Positions 29,228-38,519 of a stretch of 64,000 nucleotides of DNA are shown here, in pieces. Origin of the DNA: Burkholderiales bacterium. GTDB taxonomy: Bacteria; Pseudomonadota; Gammaproteobacteria; Burkholderiales; Burkholderiaceae_A. A program made the translations under genes and the position numbers. The notes under the pieces are model-generated. The model did no database searches. It saw only the letters and a list, made by a program, of their open reading frames with translations, and was not told the DNA's origin. The DNA lies in contig JAIXOP010000015.1 in assembly GCA_027486725.1 (NCBI GenBank), positions 1-64,000 of the forward strand, in the 5' to 3' direction. The stretch's first letter is position 1, and each line of letters starts with the position of its first letter.

Positions 29228-30714
29228 GCCGCCGGCTTGGGCGGGCGACGGCGGGGCCGCCGCTTTCCACCACCGGCGCCACCGGGCCCGCCGGGACCAC
29301 CGGAGCCACCACCGCCTCCACCGGCTCCGGGACCACCGGGACCACCCGAACCACCGGGACCTCGGCCGCCAGCCCGACGGGGCTTGGGTTTGGGCTTGGC
29401 CCCGGGCATCGACTGCGGCAGGCTAAGCCCGCCGCCATCGGCAGACGGGGCCGCACCGAAGGCCGGCCGTCCCGGCTTGCCACCGCCCTTGCCACCGCGG
29501 CGCTTCTTGCCAGCACCCTCGCCCGCCTGACGCTGCGGGGCCGATAGCGCTGCCGCCGCCTTGGCCGTGCCCCAGGTGGTCTGCATCGGATTGATCTTCT
29601 TGCTGCGCTGGCCCTTTTTTGGGGGACCTGCCAGGTGCGACAGGTGCGCATCGGGCGCGGGCGGCTGCCATTCGTCGTCGTCGAGGTTGACGTTGGGCAG
29701 ATCGGCATCCTCATCAAAGCTGGGGTCTTCGCTGCGGCGATCGACGAGCCCGCCTGTCAGCAGGTGGGTGGGCAGGCCCACGGCCTGACGCTGAGCCCTG
29801 CGCCCCTTGATGGGCTTTGCCCCTTTGGCCGATGCCTTGCGCAGGCCCACCGAGGCGAGGAGCTCGTGCACGGCATCTTCGGCGAGGTCGACCGACTGGC
29901 CGCGGCGCAGCGTGGGCGGAAGGGCGATCTGGCCGTAACGAATTCGAATAAGGCGACTAACGGTCAGGCCCACGGCCTCGAACATGCGGCGCACCTCGCG
30001 GTTGCGGCCCTCTTTGAGAGTGACGCGGAACCACTGGTTGGCGCCCTCCCCGCCCGCGGGCGAGATGGCATCGAACTTGGCAGGACCGTCGTCGAGATTG
30101 ACGCCCGTGCGCAGCTGCTCGAGGTGGCTCTCCTCGACCTGACCGAAGACCCGCACGGCGTACTCGCGCTCGATCTGCGAGCGCGGATGCATCAGGCGGT
30201 TGGCGAGTTCGCCCGAGGTGGTGAACAGCAGCAGGCCCTCGGTGGCGACGTCGAGCCTGCCCACCGTGATCCAACGGCCAAACTTGACCGCGGGCAGCCG
30301 CTCAAACACGGTGATGCGCTGCTGGGGATCGCTCTTGGTCACGATCTCGCCGGCAGGCTTGTGGTAGGCCAGCACCCGGATGGGGGGCGGCTCGATCTGG
30401 ACCCGGATGGGCTTGCCATTGACCTTGATGATGTCCTTATGGCCCACCCGCTGGCCGATGTGGGCGGGCTCGCCGTTGACCGAAACTCGGCCCGACATGA
30501 TGAGCTCTTCCATCTCGCGGCGCGAGCCAATGCCCGCGTCGGCCAGGAGCTTGTGCAGCTTGGGGGGATCGTATTCGCGCTCGGCCGCCTCCGGATCGAG
30601 CAGGTCCACCGACTCCTCGGCGCCATCGGCAAGAAATGGGATCGGCTCGCCGGGCTCAAGATCCGCGGAGGTCTCTTCGTCCGACGGTTCTTGGTCGGGA
30701 TCGTATTCAGACAT
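29224..30714 (-). CDS. rluB: 23S rRNA pseudouridine-2605 synthase RluB
   Basis: RluB makes pseudouridine 2605 in 23S rRNA. The 496-residue protein has an acidic leader (1-45), an S4 RNA-binding domain ([21 protein letters not shown]), and the RsuA-type catalytic motif [14 protein letters not shown] with Asp155. After about residue 330 comes a long low-complexity tail: Ala/Lys-rich, then Gly-Pro-Gly repeats ending in [12 protein letters not shown]. Basic or Gly-rich tails are common in Burkholderiales RluB, though length varies. The start overlaps the scpB stop by 8 bases. Confidence 0.94.
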   Translation of the reverse strand: MSEYDPDQEPSDEETSADLEPGEPIPFLADGAEESVDLLDPEAAEREYDPPKLHKLLADAGIGSRREMEELIMSGRVSVNGEPAHIGQRVGHKDIIKVNGKPIRVQIEPPPIRVLAYHKPAGEIVTKSDPQQRITVFERLPAVKFGRWITVGRLDVATEGLLLFTTSGELANRLMHPRSQIEREYAVRVFGQVEESHLEQLRTGVNLDDGPAKFDAISPAGGEGANQWFRVTLKEGRNREVRRMFEAVGLTVSRLIRIRYGQIALPPTLRRGQSVDLAEDAVHELLASVGLRKASAKGAKPIKGRRAQRQAVGLPTHLLTGGLVDRRSEDPSFDEDADLPNVNLDDDEWQPPAPDAHLSHLAGPPKKGQRSKKINPMQTTWGTAKAAAALSAPQRQAGEGAGKKRRGGKGGGKPGRPAFGAAPSADGGGLSLPQSMPGAKPKPKPRRAGGRGPGGSGGPGGPGAGGGGGGSGGPGGPGGAGGGKRRPRRRPPKPAA

Positions 30715-31318
30715 GGGGTTCCTCGGGCGGGGGGGTGTTGGGGGTGGATTCCGTGGGGACTTCGGCTTCGGGGACAGCGAGTGCCAGGCCATCGGCCGCG
30801 TCGCCCCAGTCGCCATCGAGTGGGGGCAGCTCCTCGAGGGAGCGCAGGCCCAGGTCATCGAGGAACTGGCGTGTGGTGCCGAGCAGTGCCGGCCGCCCAG
30901 GCGCCTCGCGGTGGCCCAAGATCTCGACCCAGCCGCGGTCCTCCAGGGCCTTGATGACGGGGGTCGCAACCGACACGCCGCGGATTTCTTCGATGTCGCC
31001 GCGCGTGACGGGCTGACGGTAGGCAATGATGGCCAGCGTCTCCAGCACCGCGCGGGAATACTTGGGGGGACGCTCTGAGCGAAGTCGGTCCAGATATGGC
31101 CGCATCTCAGGCCGGGTCTGAAAGCGCCAGCCGCTCGCCAGCGGCAGCAGCTCGATGCCCCGCGAGGCCCAATCGCGACGCAGGTCTTCCAGCAAGAGGC
31201 GGATGGTCTCCTCATCGAACTCATCGTTGAAGAGTCGGCGCAGGCTGTTGGGTGATAGAGGCTCGGCGCTGGTGAGCAGCGCGGCCTCCAGGATGTGTTT
31301 GGCTTCGGCCGTGTTCAT
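30707..31318 (-). CDS. scpB: Segregation and condensation protein B
   Basis: ScpB is the winged-helix partner of ScpA in the SMC condensin complex. The 203-residue protein shows [14 protein letters not shown], the helix [44 protein letters not shown] and [18 protein letters not shown], all family hallmarks, plus a Pro/Glu-rich tail. ATG 31318 is chosen; a longer in-frame version would run into tRNA-Ser. scpA and smc are not in the window. The scpB-rluB pair is conserved in betaproteobacteria. Confidence 0.95.
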   Translation of the reverse strand: MNTAEAKHILEAALLTSAEPLSPNSLRRLFNDEFDEETIRLLLEDLRRDWASRGIELLPLASGWRFQTRPEMRPYLDRLRSERPPKYSRAVLETLAIIAYRQPVTRGDIEEIRGVSVATPVIKALEDRGWVEILGHREAPGRPALLGTTRQFLDDLGLRSLEELPPLDGDWGDAADGLALAVPEAEVPTESTPNTPPPEEPHV

Positions 31319-31346
31319 AAGGCTCGGTTGGGATCCATCGTCGGGA

Positions 31347-31437
31347 TGGCGGAGAGGGGGGGATTCGAACCCCCGATAGGCTATGAACCTATACACGCTT
31401 TCCAGGCGTGCGACTTAAACCACTCATCCACCTCTCC
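31347..31437 (-). tRNA. tRNA-Ser (anticodon GGA)
   Basis: The 91-base minus-strand gene has acceptor arms GGAGAGG and CCTCTCC, anticodon loop CTGGAAA (GGA), the long variable arm of type II tRNAs, GTTCGAATC in the T-arm, and encoded CCA at 31349-31347. It lies 28 bases upstream of scpB. Confidence 0.96.
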
Positions 31438-31516
31438 GCGGGGATGTCACAGGCGGGAAGTTCCTCGCCCGGGGTTCAAGGCCGTCACTCGGCCGAGAAG
31501 TCGCGAAGTCTACCAG

Positions 31517-31543
31517 CCCCGAGGGGTTTTTGTCCCCCCGGGG
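31517..31543 (-). terminator. GC hairpin downstream of acs
   Basis: A 10-base-pair stem (one G-U pair) closes a 7-base loop 11 bases beyond the acs stop. No U-tract follows on the minus strand, so it may stabilise the 3' end or act only weakly as a terminator. Confidence 0.45.
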
Positions 31544-31553
31544 AAGGCAGGCC

Positions 31554-33539
31554 TCAGATGCTCTGCTTGAGCTGCTCGAGGATGGCCGGGTTCTCGAGGG
31601 TGGAGACGTCTTGGGTGATTTCCTCGCCCTTGGCCAGCGTGCGCAGCAGGCGCCGCATGATCTTGCCGGAGCGGGTCTTGGGCAGGTTGTCGCCAAAACG
31701 GATCTCTTTGGGCTTGGCAATCGGACCGATCTCCTGACCGACCCAATTGCGCAGCTCAAGGGCCAGGGCCTTGGCAGCGTCGCCCGTGGGGCGCGCAGCC
31801 TTCAAGACCACAAAGGCCACGATGGCCTCGCCCGTGACGTCGTCGGGACGCCCCACCACCGCCGCCTCGGCCACCATGGGATTGGCCACCAGGGCTGACT
31901 CGATCTCCATGGTGCCCATCCGATGGCCCGACACATTCAGCACGTCATCGATGCGGCCCATGATGGTGAAGTAGCCGGTGTCTTTGTCGCGGATGGCACC
32001 GTCGCCGGCGAGGTAGAGCTTGCCGCCGAGCTCACTGGGGAAGTAGGCCTTCTTGAAGCGCTCGGGGTCGCCCCAGATGGTTCGAATCATCGAGGGCCAG
32101 GGCCGCTGAATGACGAGAATACCGCCCTGGCCATTGGGCAGAGGATGGCCCACCTCATCGACCACGCCAATCTGCACGCCCGGGAACGGCAGGGTGCAGG
32201 AGCCGGGAACCAAAGGGGTTGCGCCGGGCATCGGGGTAATCACATGACCGCCGGTTTCGGTCTGCCAGAAGGTGTCGACGATCGGGCAACGGCCACCGCC
32301 CACCTCGGTGTGGTACCACATCCAGGCCTCGGGGTTGATGGGCTCACCCACCGAGCCCAGCAGGCGCAGGCTCGAGAGCTTGTAGTTGCGTGGGTGTGTC
32401 TCGGGACTGGTCTCGCCCGCTTTGATCAGCGACCGAATGGCGGTGGGCGCGGTGTAGAAGATCGAGACGCGGTGCTTCTCGATCATCTTCCAGAAGCGGC
32501 CTGCATCGGGGTAGGTGGGCACGCCCTCGAACACGATCTGCGTTGCACCGCAGGCCAGGGGTCCATATGCCACATACGTGTGGCCGGTGATCCAGCCGAT
32601 GTCGGCCGTGCACCAATAGACATCGTCTGCGCGCACATCGAAGGTGTACTGCATGGTCAGCACCGCGTGCAGGAGGTAGCCGCCAGTGCTGTGCTGAACA
32701 CCCTTGGGCTTGCCGGTCGAGCCGGAGGTGTAGAGGATGAACAGCGGGTGCTCGGCCTCGACGGGCACAGCGGGGCAGACATCGGACTGACCCGCGGTGA
32801 GCTCGGCCAGGGTGATGTCGCGGCCCGCCACCATGGGAACATCCCCTCCGGTGCGCTGGAACACGACCACATGGCGCACACCCTCGCAGCCCCCCAGGGC
32901 AAAGGCTTCATCGACGGCCGGCTTGAGCGGGATCTTCTTTCCGCCACGGCACTGCTCGTCGGCGGTGATGATGAGCGTCGCACCGGCGTCGACCACCCGC
33001 TCTTGCAGGCTCTTGGCAGAGAAGCCGCCGAAGACCACCGAGTGGATGATGCCCAGGCGTGCGCAGGCATGCATCGCAGCCACGCCCTCAACCGACATGG
33101 GCATATAAATCAGGGCGCGGTCGCCTTTTTTGTAGCCGCGGGACTTCAGGCCGTTGGCCATGCGGCTGACCTGGGCCAGGAGCTGCTTGTAGGTCACGTT
33201 GACGGCCGTGCCATCGTCGGCCTCGAAAATGATCGCGGTCTTGTCGCCCAGACCACGCTCGATCTGGAGCTCCAGGCAGTTGTAGGAGGCGTTGAGCTCG
33301 CCATCGGCAAACCAACGGTAGAAGGGGGCGTTGGACTCGTCGAGCGTCTGAGTGAAGGGCTTGTGCCAATGCAGCACCTGACGTGCGCGGGTCGCCCAGA
33401 AACCAGCGTAGTCGGACTCGGCCTCGGCACACAGCGCGCGGTACTGGTCCATCGACCCGATGGCGGCTTTGGCTGCGAACTCGGCCGGCGGGTTGAATAC
33501 CCGCGTCTCGTGCATGACAGATGCAATTCCAGTCGACAT
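31554..33539 (-). CDS. acs: Acetyl-CoA synthetase (AMP-forming)
   Basis: Acs activates acetate to acetyl-CoA through acetyl-AMP. The 661-residue protein has the adenylate-forming motifs [39 protein letters not shown], and the C-terminal [11 protein letters not shown], whose Lys is acetylated in regulated homologues. The ATG at 33539 has a strong ribosome site (TAGGAGGAG), supporting it over the in-frame TTG just upstream. It is divergent from the yqhA-like gene, with a 12-base palindrome between them. Confidence 0.97.
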   Translation of the reverse strand: MSTGIASVMHETRVFNPPAEFAAKAAIGSMDQYRALCAEAESDYAGFWATRARQVLHWHKPFTQTLDESNAPFYRWFADGELNASYNCLELQIERGLGDKTAIIFEADDGTAVNVTYKQLLAQVSRMANGLKSRGYKKGDRALIYMPMSVEGVAAMHACARLGIIHSVVFGGFSAKSLQERVVDAGATLIITADEQCRGGKKIPLKPAVDEAFALGGCEGVRHVVVFQRTGGDVPMVAGRDITLAELTAGQSDVCPAVPVEAEHPLFILYTSGSTGKPKGVQHSTGGYLLHAVLTMQYTFDVRADDVYWCTADIGWITGHTYVAYGPLACGATQIVFEGVPTYPDAGRFWKMIEKHRVSIFYTAPTAIRSLIKAGETSPETHPRNYKLSSLRLLGSVGEPINPEAWMWYHTEVGGGRCPIVDTFWQTETGGHVITPMPGATPLVPGSCTLPFPGVQIGVVDEVGHPLPNGQGGILVIQRPWPSMIRTIWGDPERFKKAYFPSELGGKLYLAGDGAIRDKDTGYFTIMGRIDDVLNVSGHRMGTMEIESALVANPMVAEAAVVGRPDDVTGEAIVAFVVLKAARPTGDAAKALALELRNWVGQEIGPIAKPKEIRFGDNLPKTRSGKIMRRLLRTLAKGEEITQDVSTLENPAILEQLKQSI

Positions 33540-33579
33540 CAAGAACTCCTCCTAGGTAATAATTCGTCGCGTCGAAGCC

Positions 33580-33591
33580 AAACGATCGTTT
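33580..33591. promoter_or_regulatory. Perfect 12-bp palindrome AAACGATCGTTT upstream of acs
   Basis: This palindrome lies 40 bases upstream of the acs start in the 227-base divergent spacer. The half-site recurs imperfectly at CAGACGATTG just beside it. It may be an operator for acs, but I cannot name a regulator, and no good -35/-10 pair is visible. Confidence 0.35.
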
Positions 33592-33766
33592 CAGACGATT
33601 GAATGACTGTTTGACGCTGAAAGCCTTGTCCCAGAGCCACCTTCGCGCAGCAACCTCGGCTTTTGTTTGACCGGGACTGTACGATATTTTGTTCTCGCTG
33701 GTGGGCCTGAAACGCCCCTTCCCCCTCGCCGTTTTCCCTAGTCTTCCACCCCTCACAAACCCGACC

Positions 33767-34303
33767 ATGTCCCCCATCTCTCGCGTGATTTTTGCCAGCC
33801 GCTGGCTGCAGCTTCCCCTCTACCTTGGCCTCATCGTGGCGCAGGCCGTCTATGCCTACCACTTCTGGATTGAGCTGAGCCATCTCGTGAGCGGCATCGT
33901 GCACAGCGGCGAGGGCTCGCATCCGGTGATGACGGAGACCGCAATCATGCTGATCGTGCTGGGGCTCATCGATGTGGTCATGATTTCGAACCTGCTCATC
34001 ATGGTGATTGTGGGCGGCTACGAGACCTTCGTCTCTCGCCTGGGGCTCGATGGCCACCCCGACCAGCCCGAGTGGCTCTCGCACGTCAATGCCTCGGTGC
34101 TCAAGGTCAAGCTGGCCACCGCCATCATCGGCATCTCGAGCATTCATCTGCTGAAGACCTTCATCAATGCATCTCAATACGACGAGAAAACGCTGGTGGC
34201 CCAGACCGTCATCCACATCGCCTTTCTCTTCTCTGCCCTGGCGATTGCTGCCTGCGACTGGCTGATGGCCAAGAGCATCCAGGCTGCGGCAAAGGCCCAC
34301 TAA
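33767..34303 (+). CDS. YqhA/UPF0114 family inner-membrane protein
   Basis: The 178-residue protein has about four hydrophobic segments: near 15-35, 58-80, 108-130 and 145-165. It matches the UPF0114 (TIGR00645) family, with [13 protein letters not shown] and [17 protein letters not shown]. The function of the family is not established. ATG 33767 is chosen because [15 protein letters not shown] resembles relatives. The fumarase gene follows after 26 bases and could be co-transcribed. Confidence 0.88.
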   Translation: MSPISRVIFASRWLQLPLYLGLIVAQAVYAYHFWIELSHLVSGIVHSGEGSHPVMTETAIMLIVLGLIDVVMISNLLIMVIVGGYETFVSRLGLDGHPDQPEWLSHVNASVLKVKLATAIIGISSIHLLKTFINASQYDEKTLVAQTVIHIAFLFSALAIAACDWLMAKSIQAAAKAH

Positions 34304-34329
34304 ACATCCCTCAAGCATTGGAGAACCCC

Positions 34330-35868
34330 ATGTCGCAGATCCGCCAAGAAGACCTCATCCAGAGCATTGCCGACGCCTTCCAATACATCAGCACCTACCA
34401 CCCCATCGATTACATCCAGGCCCTGGGCCGCGCCTACGAGCGCGAGCAGAGCCCTGCCGCACGCGATGCCATCGCCCAGATCCTGACCAACAGCCGCATG
34501 AGCGCCGAAGGCCGCAGGCCCATCTGCCAAGACACCGGCATCGCCACGGTCTTCTTGAAGGTGGGCATGCAGGTGCAGTGGGCCGATGCCACCTTGAGCC
34601 TTGCCGAGATGGTCAACGAGGGCGTGCGCCGGGCCTATATGGATCCGGAGAATCCCCTGCGTGCCTCGGTGCTGGCCGATCCGGCCGGCAGCCGCAAGAA
34701 CACCAAAGACAACACCCCGGCCGTGATCCACACCGAGATCGTGGCGGGCGACGGCATTGAGGTGATCTGTGCTGCCAAGGGAGGCGGCTCGGAGGCCAAG
34801 GCCAAGCTGGGCATGCTCAACCCGAGCGACTCCATCGTGGACTGGATCGTGAAGACGATTCCCACCATGGGGGCAGGCTGGTGCCCGCCCGGCATTCTGG
34901 GCATCGGCATCGGCGGCACGCCCGAAAAGGCGATGCTGCTGGCCAAGGAGTCATTGATGGAGCCCGTGGATATGGCCGAGCTTCTGGCTCGCGGACCGCA
35001 GACGACCGTCGAGAAGCTGCGGGTGGAGATCTATGACAAGGTGAATCAGCTTGGAATTGGCGCTCAGGGCCTGGGCGGCATGACCACCGTGGTCGATGTG
35101 AAGATCCTCGACTACCCGACGCACGCGGCCAACCTGCCCGTGGCGCTCATCCCCAACTGTGCCGCCACCCGCCACATCCACTTCCACCTCGATGGCAGCG
35201 GCCCAGCGACCTTCGTGCCGCCCAAGCTCGAGGACTGGCCCGATGTGGCCTGGACGCCCGACACCAAGACCTCGCAGCGGGTCGACCTCAACACCCTGAC
35301 GCCCGAGATCGTGGCCGGATGGAAGCCGGGTCAGACCTTGCTGCTCTCGGGCAAGCTGCTCACTGGCCGCGATGCTGCCCACAAGCGCATCGCCGACTAC
35401 CTCGCTGCAGGCAAGGCACTGCCCGTGGACTTCACCAACCGCGTGATTTATTACGTGGGGCCTGTGGATCCGGTGGGCGATGAGGTGGTGGGACCTGCGG
35501 GGCCAACCACCGCCACGCGCATGGATAAGTTCACCGAGATGATGCTGGCCAAGACCGGGCTGATCTCGATGATTGGCAAGGCCGAGCGCGGGCCCGCGGC
35601 CATCGAGGCCATCCGCAACCACAAGTCGGCCTATCTGATGGCCGTCGGTGGTGCGGCCTACCTTGTGAGCAAGGCCATCCGCAGCGCTCGCGTGGTGGGC
35701 TTTGAAGACCTGGGCATGGAGGCGATCTATGAGTTTGAAGTGCAAGACATGCCCGTGACGGTCGCAGTCGACTCCGCGGGCACTTCCGTGCACGAGACGG
35801 GGCCGGCGAGCTGGAAGGTCCGAATTGCGGACCTTCGCAGCCATGGCTCGGCCATGTCGGTGGCCTAA
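34330..35868 (+). CDS. fumA: Class I fumarate hydratase, iron-sulfur type
   Basis: This 512-residue enzyme hydrates fumarate to malate in the TCA cycle with an oxygen-sensitive [4Fe-4S] cluster. The three expected ligands are Cys66 (RRPICQDTG), Cys185 (GAGWCPPG) and Cys277 (IPNCAATRH). Other family segments are GIGIGGTPEKA and the C-terminal beta-type domain (TTATRMDKFTEMML, FEDLGMEAIYEFEVQDMPV). Its cluster links it functionally to the isc operon of the window. ATG 34330 follows a GGAG ribosome site. Confidence 0.95.
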   Translation: MSQIRQEDLIQSIADAFQYISTYHPIDYIQALGRAYEREQSPAARDAIAQILTNSRMSAEGRRPICQDTGIATVFLKVGMQVQWADATLSLAEMVNEGVRRAYMDPENPLRASVLADPAGSRKNTKDNTPAVIHTEIVAGDGIEVICAAKGGGSEAKAKLGMLNPSDSIVDWIVKTIPTMGAGWCPPGILGIGIGGTPEKAMLLAKESLMEPVDMAELLARGPQTTVEKLRVEIYDKVNQLGIGAQGLGGMTTVVDVKILDYPTHAANLPVALIPNCAATRHIHFHLDGSGPATFVPPKLEDWPDVAWTPDTKTSQRVDLNTLTPEIVAGWKPGQTLLLSGKLLTGRDAAHKRIADYLAAGKALPVDFTNRVIYYVGPVDPVGDEVVGPAGPTTATRMDKFTEMMLAKTGLISMIGKAERGPAAIEAIRNHKSAYLMAVGGAAYLVSKAIRSARVVGFEDLGMEAIYEFEVQDMPVTVAVDSAGTSVHETGPASWKVRIADLRSHGSAMSVA

Positions 35869-35890
35869 ACCCACCGCCGAGATTGTTGGA

Positions 35891-36295
35891 TCAGCCCAGG
35901 GCGGCGATGCCGGCCCGGGCGATCTGGGCGTCCTCGTTGGACTTCACGCCAGAGACACCCACGGCGCCCACACACTGGCCGTCCACCAAGATGGGCACAC
36001 CGCCCTCGAGCATGCCCTGCAGTTCGGGGGCCGAAAGAAACGACATCCGCCCGCCGTTGATCACGTCCTCGTAGACCTTCGACTCCCGGCGGCCTAAGGC
36101 CGAGGTTCTCGCTTTCTGGGGCGCGATGTAGGCCGAAATGGCCGGGGCGCCGTCGAGGCGCTCGAGTCCCAGCAGATGGCCGCCCTCGTCGGCCACCGCG
36201 ATGGTCACAGCCCATTGGTTGGCCAGCGCCTCGGCGCGGGCTGCAGCGATGATGGTCTGAACGTCGGCGAGTTCGAGAATGGCGCGATGCTTCAT
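35891..36295 (-). CDS. GlcG/HbpS family protein
   Basis: The 134-residue protein matches the DUF336 family (GlcG, HbpS), some members of which bind heme or corrinoids. Visible motifs are ALANQWAVTIAVADEGGHLLGLERLDGA, the helix SALGRRESKVYEDV, and the C-terminal GGVPILVDGQCVGAVGVSGV. ATG 36295 is chosen for its GAGGA ribosome site; an upstream in-frame extension is a low-complexity stretch unlikely to be coding. It is divergent from an iron-type solute-binding protein whose promoter carries a Fur-like site, which would fit a heme or iron role, but this is inference. Confidence 0.85.
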   Translation of the reverse strand: MKHRAILELADVQTIIAAARAEALANQWAVTIAVADEGGHLLGLERLDGAPAISAYIAPQKARTSALGRRESKVYEDVINGGRMSFLSAPELQGMLEGGVPILVDGQCVGAVGVSGVKSNEDAQIARAGIAALG

Positions 36296-36431
36296 GGGAT
36301 TCCTCAGCGAATGGTTGGGTGGGCACAGCTCAATGGATCGATCGGCATGGTGCCATGGCAAGGGCCATGGGCGATGGATCAAGGGCCAGGGGCCGAGGGT
36401 CACGGATCCCAGGCCATCCATCAAATCGCTA

Positions 36432-36461
36432 TTGCGAACTATTATCATTAGCGTATATACT
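36432..36461 (+). promoter_or_regulatory. Promoter with Fur-like operator for the iron-binding protein gene
   Basis: TTGCGA (36432-36437) and TATACT (36456-36461) are spaced by 18 bases. Between and over them lies GCGAACTATTATCATTAGC (36434-36452), which matches 13 of 19 positions of the Fur consensus GATAATGATAATCATTATC. Fur binding here would block the promoter when iron is plentiful. Confidence 0.65.
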
Positions 36462-36528
36462 CACCCCATTCGCCGCCATCGCCGTCCCCACCAACCTCCT
36501 GTCACCAACCATCAAGGACCACCCACCC

Positions 36529-37602
36529 ATGAACTGCCCCATCTCCCGCCGTGCCCTCGGCTGGGCCACCCTCGGCGCCACCGCCCTTCTTCTGGTCCTC
36601 GCACCCGGCCTCATGCCCTCGGCCCAGGCGCAGACCAAGGCCCAGGCCCCGAGTGCCATCACCGTCTACACCTCGCGCCACTACGCCAGCGACGAGGCCC
36701 TATTTCAGAAGTTCACCCAGCAGACGGGGGTGGCGGTCAATCTCGTGAAGTCGAGCGATGAGCCGCTGCTCGAGCGTCTGCGCAGCGAGGGCACTGCCAG
36801 TCCTGCGGATGTGCTGCTGCTGGCCGACGCCGCCCGCCTCTGGAAGGCCGAGCACGAGGGCATGTTTCAGGCAACGCAGTCCGCATTGCTGAAGAAAACC
36901 ATTCCTGCCAGTCAGCAAAACAGCGACCTCTGGTACGGCCTCACCAGCCGAGCCCGCGTGATTGTCGTTGACCCCACCAAGGTCCGGCCCGGGCAGATCA
37001 AGACCTACGCAGATCTGGCCCGCCCGGAATTCAAGGGCATGGTCTGCACCCGCAGCTCGGCGCACCCCTACATGCTCTCGTTGATCGGCAGTCAGATGGA
37101 GGCCATGGGGCCGGCTGCTGCCAAGGCCTGGGCCCAGGGCGTCGTGAACAACCTCGCGCGGGCCCCCAAGGGCGGCGACACCGATCAGATCAAGGCCATC
37201 GCCAGCGGCGAGTGCGCCATTGCCTTGTCCAACAGCTACTACTACGTGCGTCTCATGCGCAGCGAAAAGGCCGACGAGCGGGCGCTGGCAGCCAAGACCC
37301 AGCTCATCTGGCCCAACCAAGAGGGTGCAGGCACGCACATGAATGTCTCGGGCGGCGGCATTCTCAAGTCCTCAAAGAATGTGGCCAATGCCCGGCGCTT
37401 TCTGGAGTTCTTGGCATCTCCCACCAGCCAGCAGGAGTTCGCCACCGGCAACAACGAATGGCCGGTGGTCGCTGGCATTGCGCTCAACAATCCCGAGCTT
37501 GAGTCCCTGGGCAGCTTCAAGCGCGACCCGATGCCTGTGGCCCGCTTCGCGGCCAGGCAGCGCGAGGCTGCGGCCCTCGCCGATCAGGTCGGCTGGCGGT
37601 AG
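36529..37602 (+). CDS. Fe(3+) ABC transporter periplasmic binding protein (FbpA/FutA type)
   Basis: The 357-residue protein has a signal peptide (SRRALGWATLGATALLLVLAP...AQAQ) and the ferric-binding-protein fold: ITVYTSRHYASDEALFQKF, DVLLLADAARLWKAEHEG, a GLTSRARVIVV strand, and the iron-ligand Tyr pair region SNSYYYVRLM. It should capture ferric iron in the periplasm. No permease or ATPase gene adjoins it, so it must work with a transporter elsewhere. A Fur-like operator overlaps its promoter. Its stop overlaps the convergent hydrolase gene by 19 bases. Confidence 0.9.
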   Translation: MNCPISRRALGWATLGATALLLVLAPGLMPSAQAQTKAQAPSAITVYTSRHYASDEALFQKFTQQTGVAVNLVKSSDEPLLERLRSEGTASPADVLLLADAARLWKAEHEGMFQATQSALLKKTIPASQQNSDLWYGLTSRARVIVVDPTKVRPGQIKTYADLARPEFKGMVCTRSSAHPYMLSLIGSQMEAMGPAAAKAWAQGVVNNLARAPKGGDTDQIKAIASGECAIALSNSYYYVRLMRSEKADERALAAKTQLIWPNQEGAGTHMNVSGGGILKSSKNVANARRFLEFLASPTSQQEFATGNNEWPVVAGIALNNPELESLGSFKRDPMPVARFAARQREAAALADQVGWR

Positions 37603-38519
37603 ATAAAGTCCACCACGGCGGCGACCTGGTCTTCAGGGAGGAGACTCGGGGCGTGGCCGATGTTGGGGAACTGGACCAGCGTGGCCTTCGGGCCACGCTG
37701 GGTCATTTCCAGGGCGACCGAGGCACTCAGGAGATCGCTCTGCTCGCCACGAATGAGAAGCGTGGGGCAGCGAATCTGTTCATAAATTGGCCATAGGTCG
37801 ATGGGGGGTGGGATTCCATCGGGGGCCGATGCCAGACTCGCCACAAAGATGTCGGCAATCCTGGGGTCGTAGCGAAACCGGATCTCGCCCGTATTGGGAT
37901 CCTCCTTAACCACCGCATGCATCAGGATGTCCCAGTGGTCCTCGGAGTGCTCGCCAAACGCCGCAAAGCGCCGTCGGATGTTGATGCGGGCCTCGGCCCA
38001 GGAGCGCATCACCGTGGGGAGCTGCACATACTGACCAATGCGCGCCAGGGCAGCCCCCTCGACCACAGCACCCACGTCGTTCAACACCAGCGATGCCAGA
38101 CGCGGCACGGGAAGCCCCAGGCCCTCGAGCACCGACGCCGGCGTGCCTGCCAAAGCCATGGCAATGAGTCCACCCATCGAGGTGCCGACCCAGTGAACGC
38201 GCCGCTCAGAGAGGCCAAGCTGCTTCCAAAGGCGGGCCATGTCGAGGGCGTATTGGCCGATGTGGTAGTCGGCAGGATTGGGCAACGGATCCGACTCGCC
38301 CCGGCCGGCGACATCGACCGCAATCACCCAGTGGGTCTGGGCCAAGCGCTCACCCAGCACCACGAAGTCATCGGCCGACCGTGTCAGGCCATGCACGCAG
38401 ACCACCACCGATTCACGGTGTGGGTCGCCCAGAGAGACCGCCCGCAGGGTGTGGGAGCCAGACGAGGTCTGGCATTGGACTTCGATGGTTCTCGGCAGAG
38501 GAAGGGATCGTGTCGTCAT
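37584..38519 (-). CDS. Alpha/beta-fold hydrolase
   Basis: The 311-residue protein has the hydrolase core VVVCVHGLTRSADDF (oxyanion region), DVAGRGESDPLP, the nucleophile elbow GTSMGGLIAMAL, and NIGHAP with the likely catalytic His. The substrate is unknown. It resembles esterase/haloperoxidase-like enzymes, but no specific family can be fixed. The start ATG lies 107 bases inside the 3' end of comEC on the same strand, an unusually long overlap. It is nonetheless needed to include the first strand of the fold. Confidence 0.88.
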   Translation of the reverse strand: MTTRSLPLPRTIEVQCQTSSGSHTLRAVSLGDPHRESVVVCVHGLTRSADDFVVLGERLAQTHWVIAVDVAGRGESDPLPNPADYHIGQYALDMARLWKQLGLSERRVHWVGTSMGGLIAMALAGTPASVLEGLGLPVPRLASLVLNDVGAVVEGAALARIGQYVQLPTVMRSWAEARINIRRRFAAFGEHSEDHWDILMHAVVKEDPNTGEIRFRYDPRIADIFVASLASAPDGIPPPIDLWPIYEQIRCPTLLIRGEQSDLLSASVALEMTQRGPKATLVQFPNIGHAPSLLPEDQVAAVVDFIYRQPT

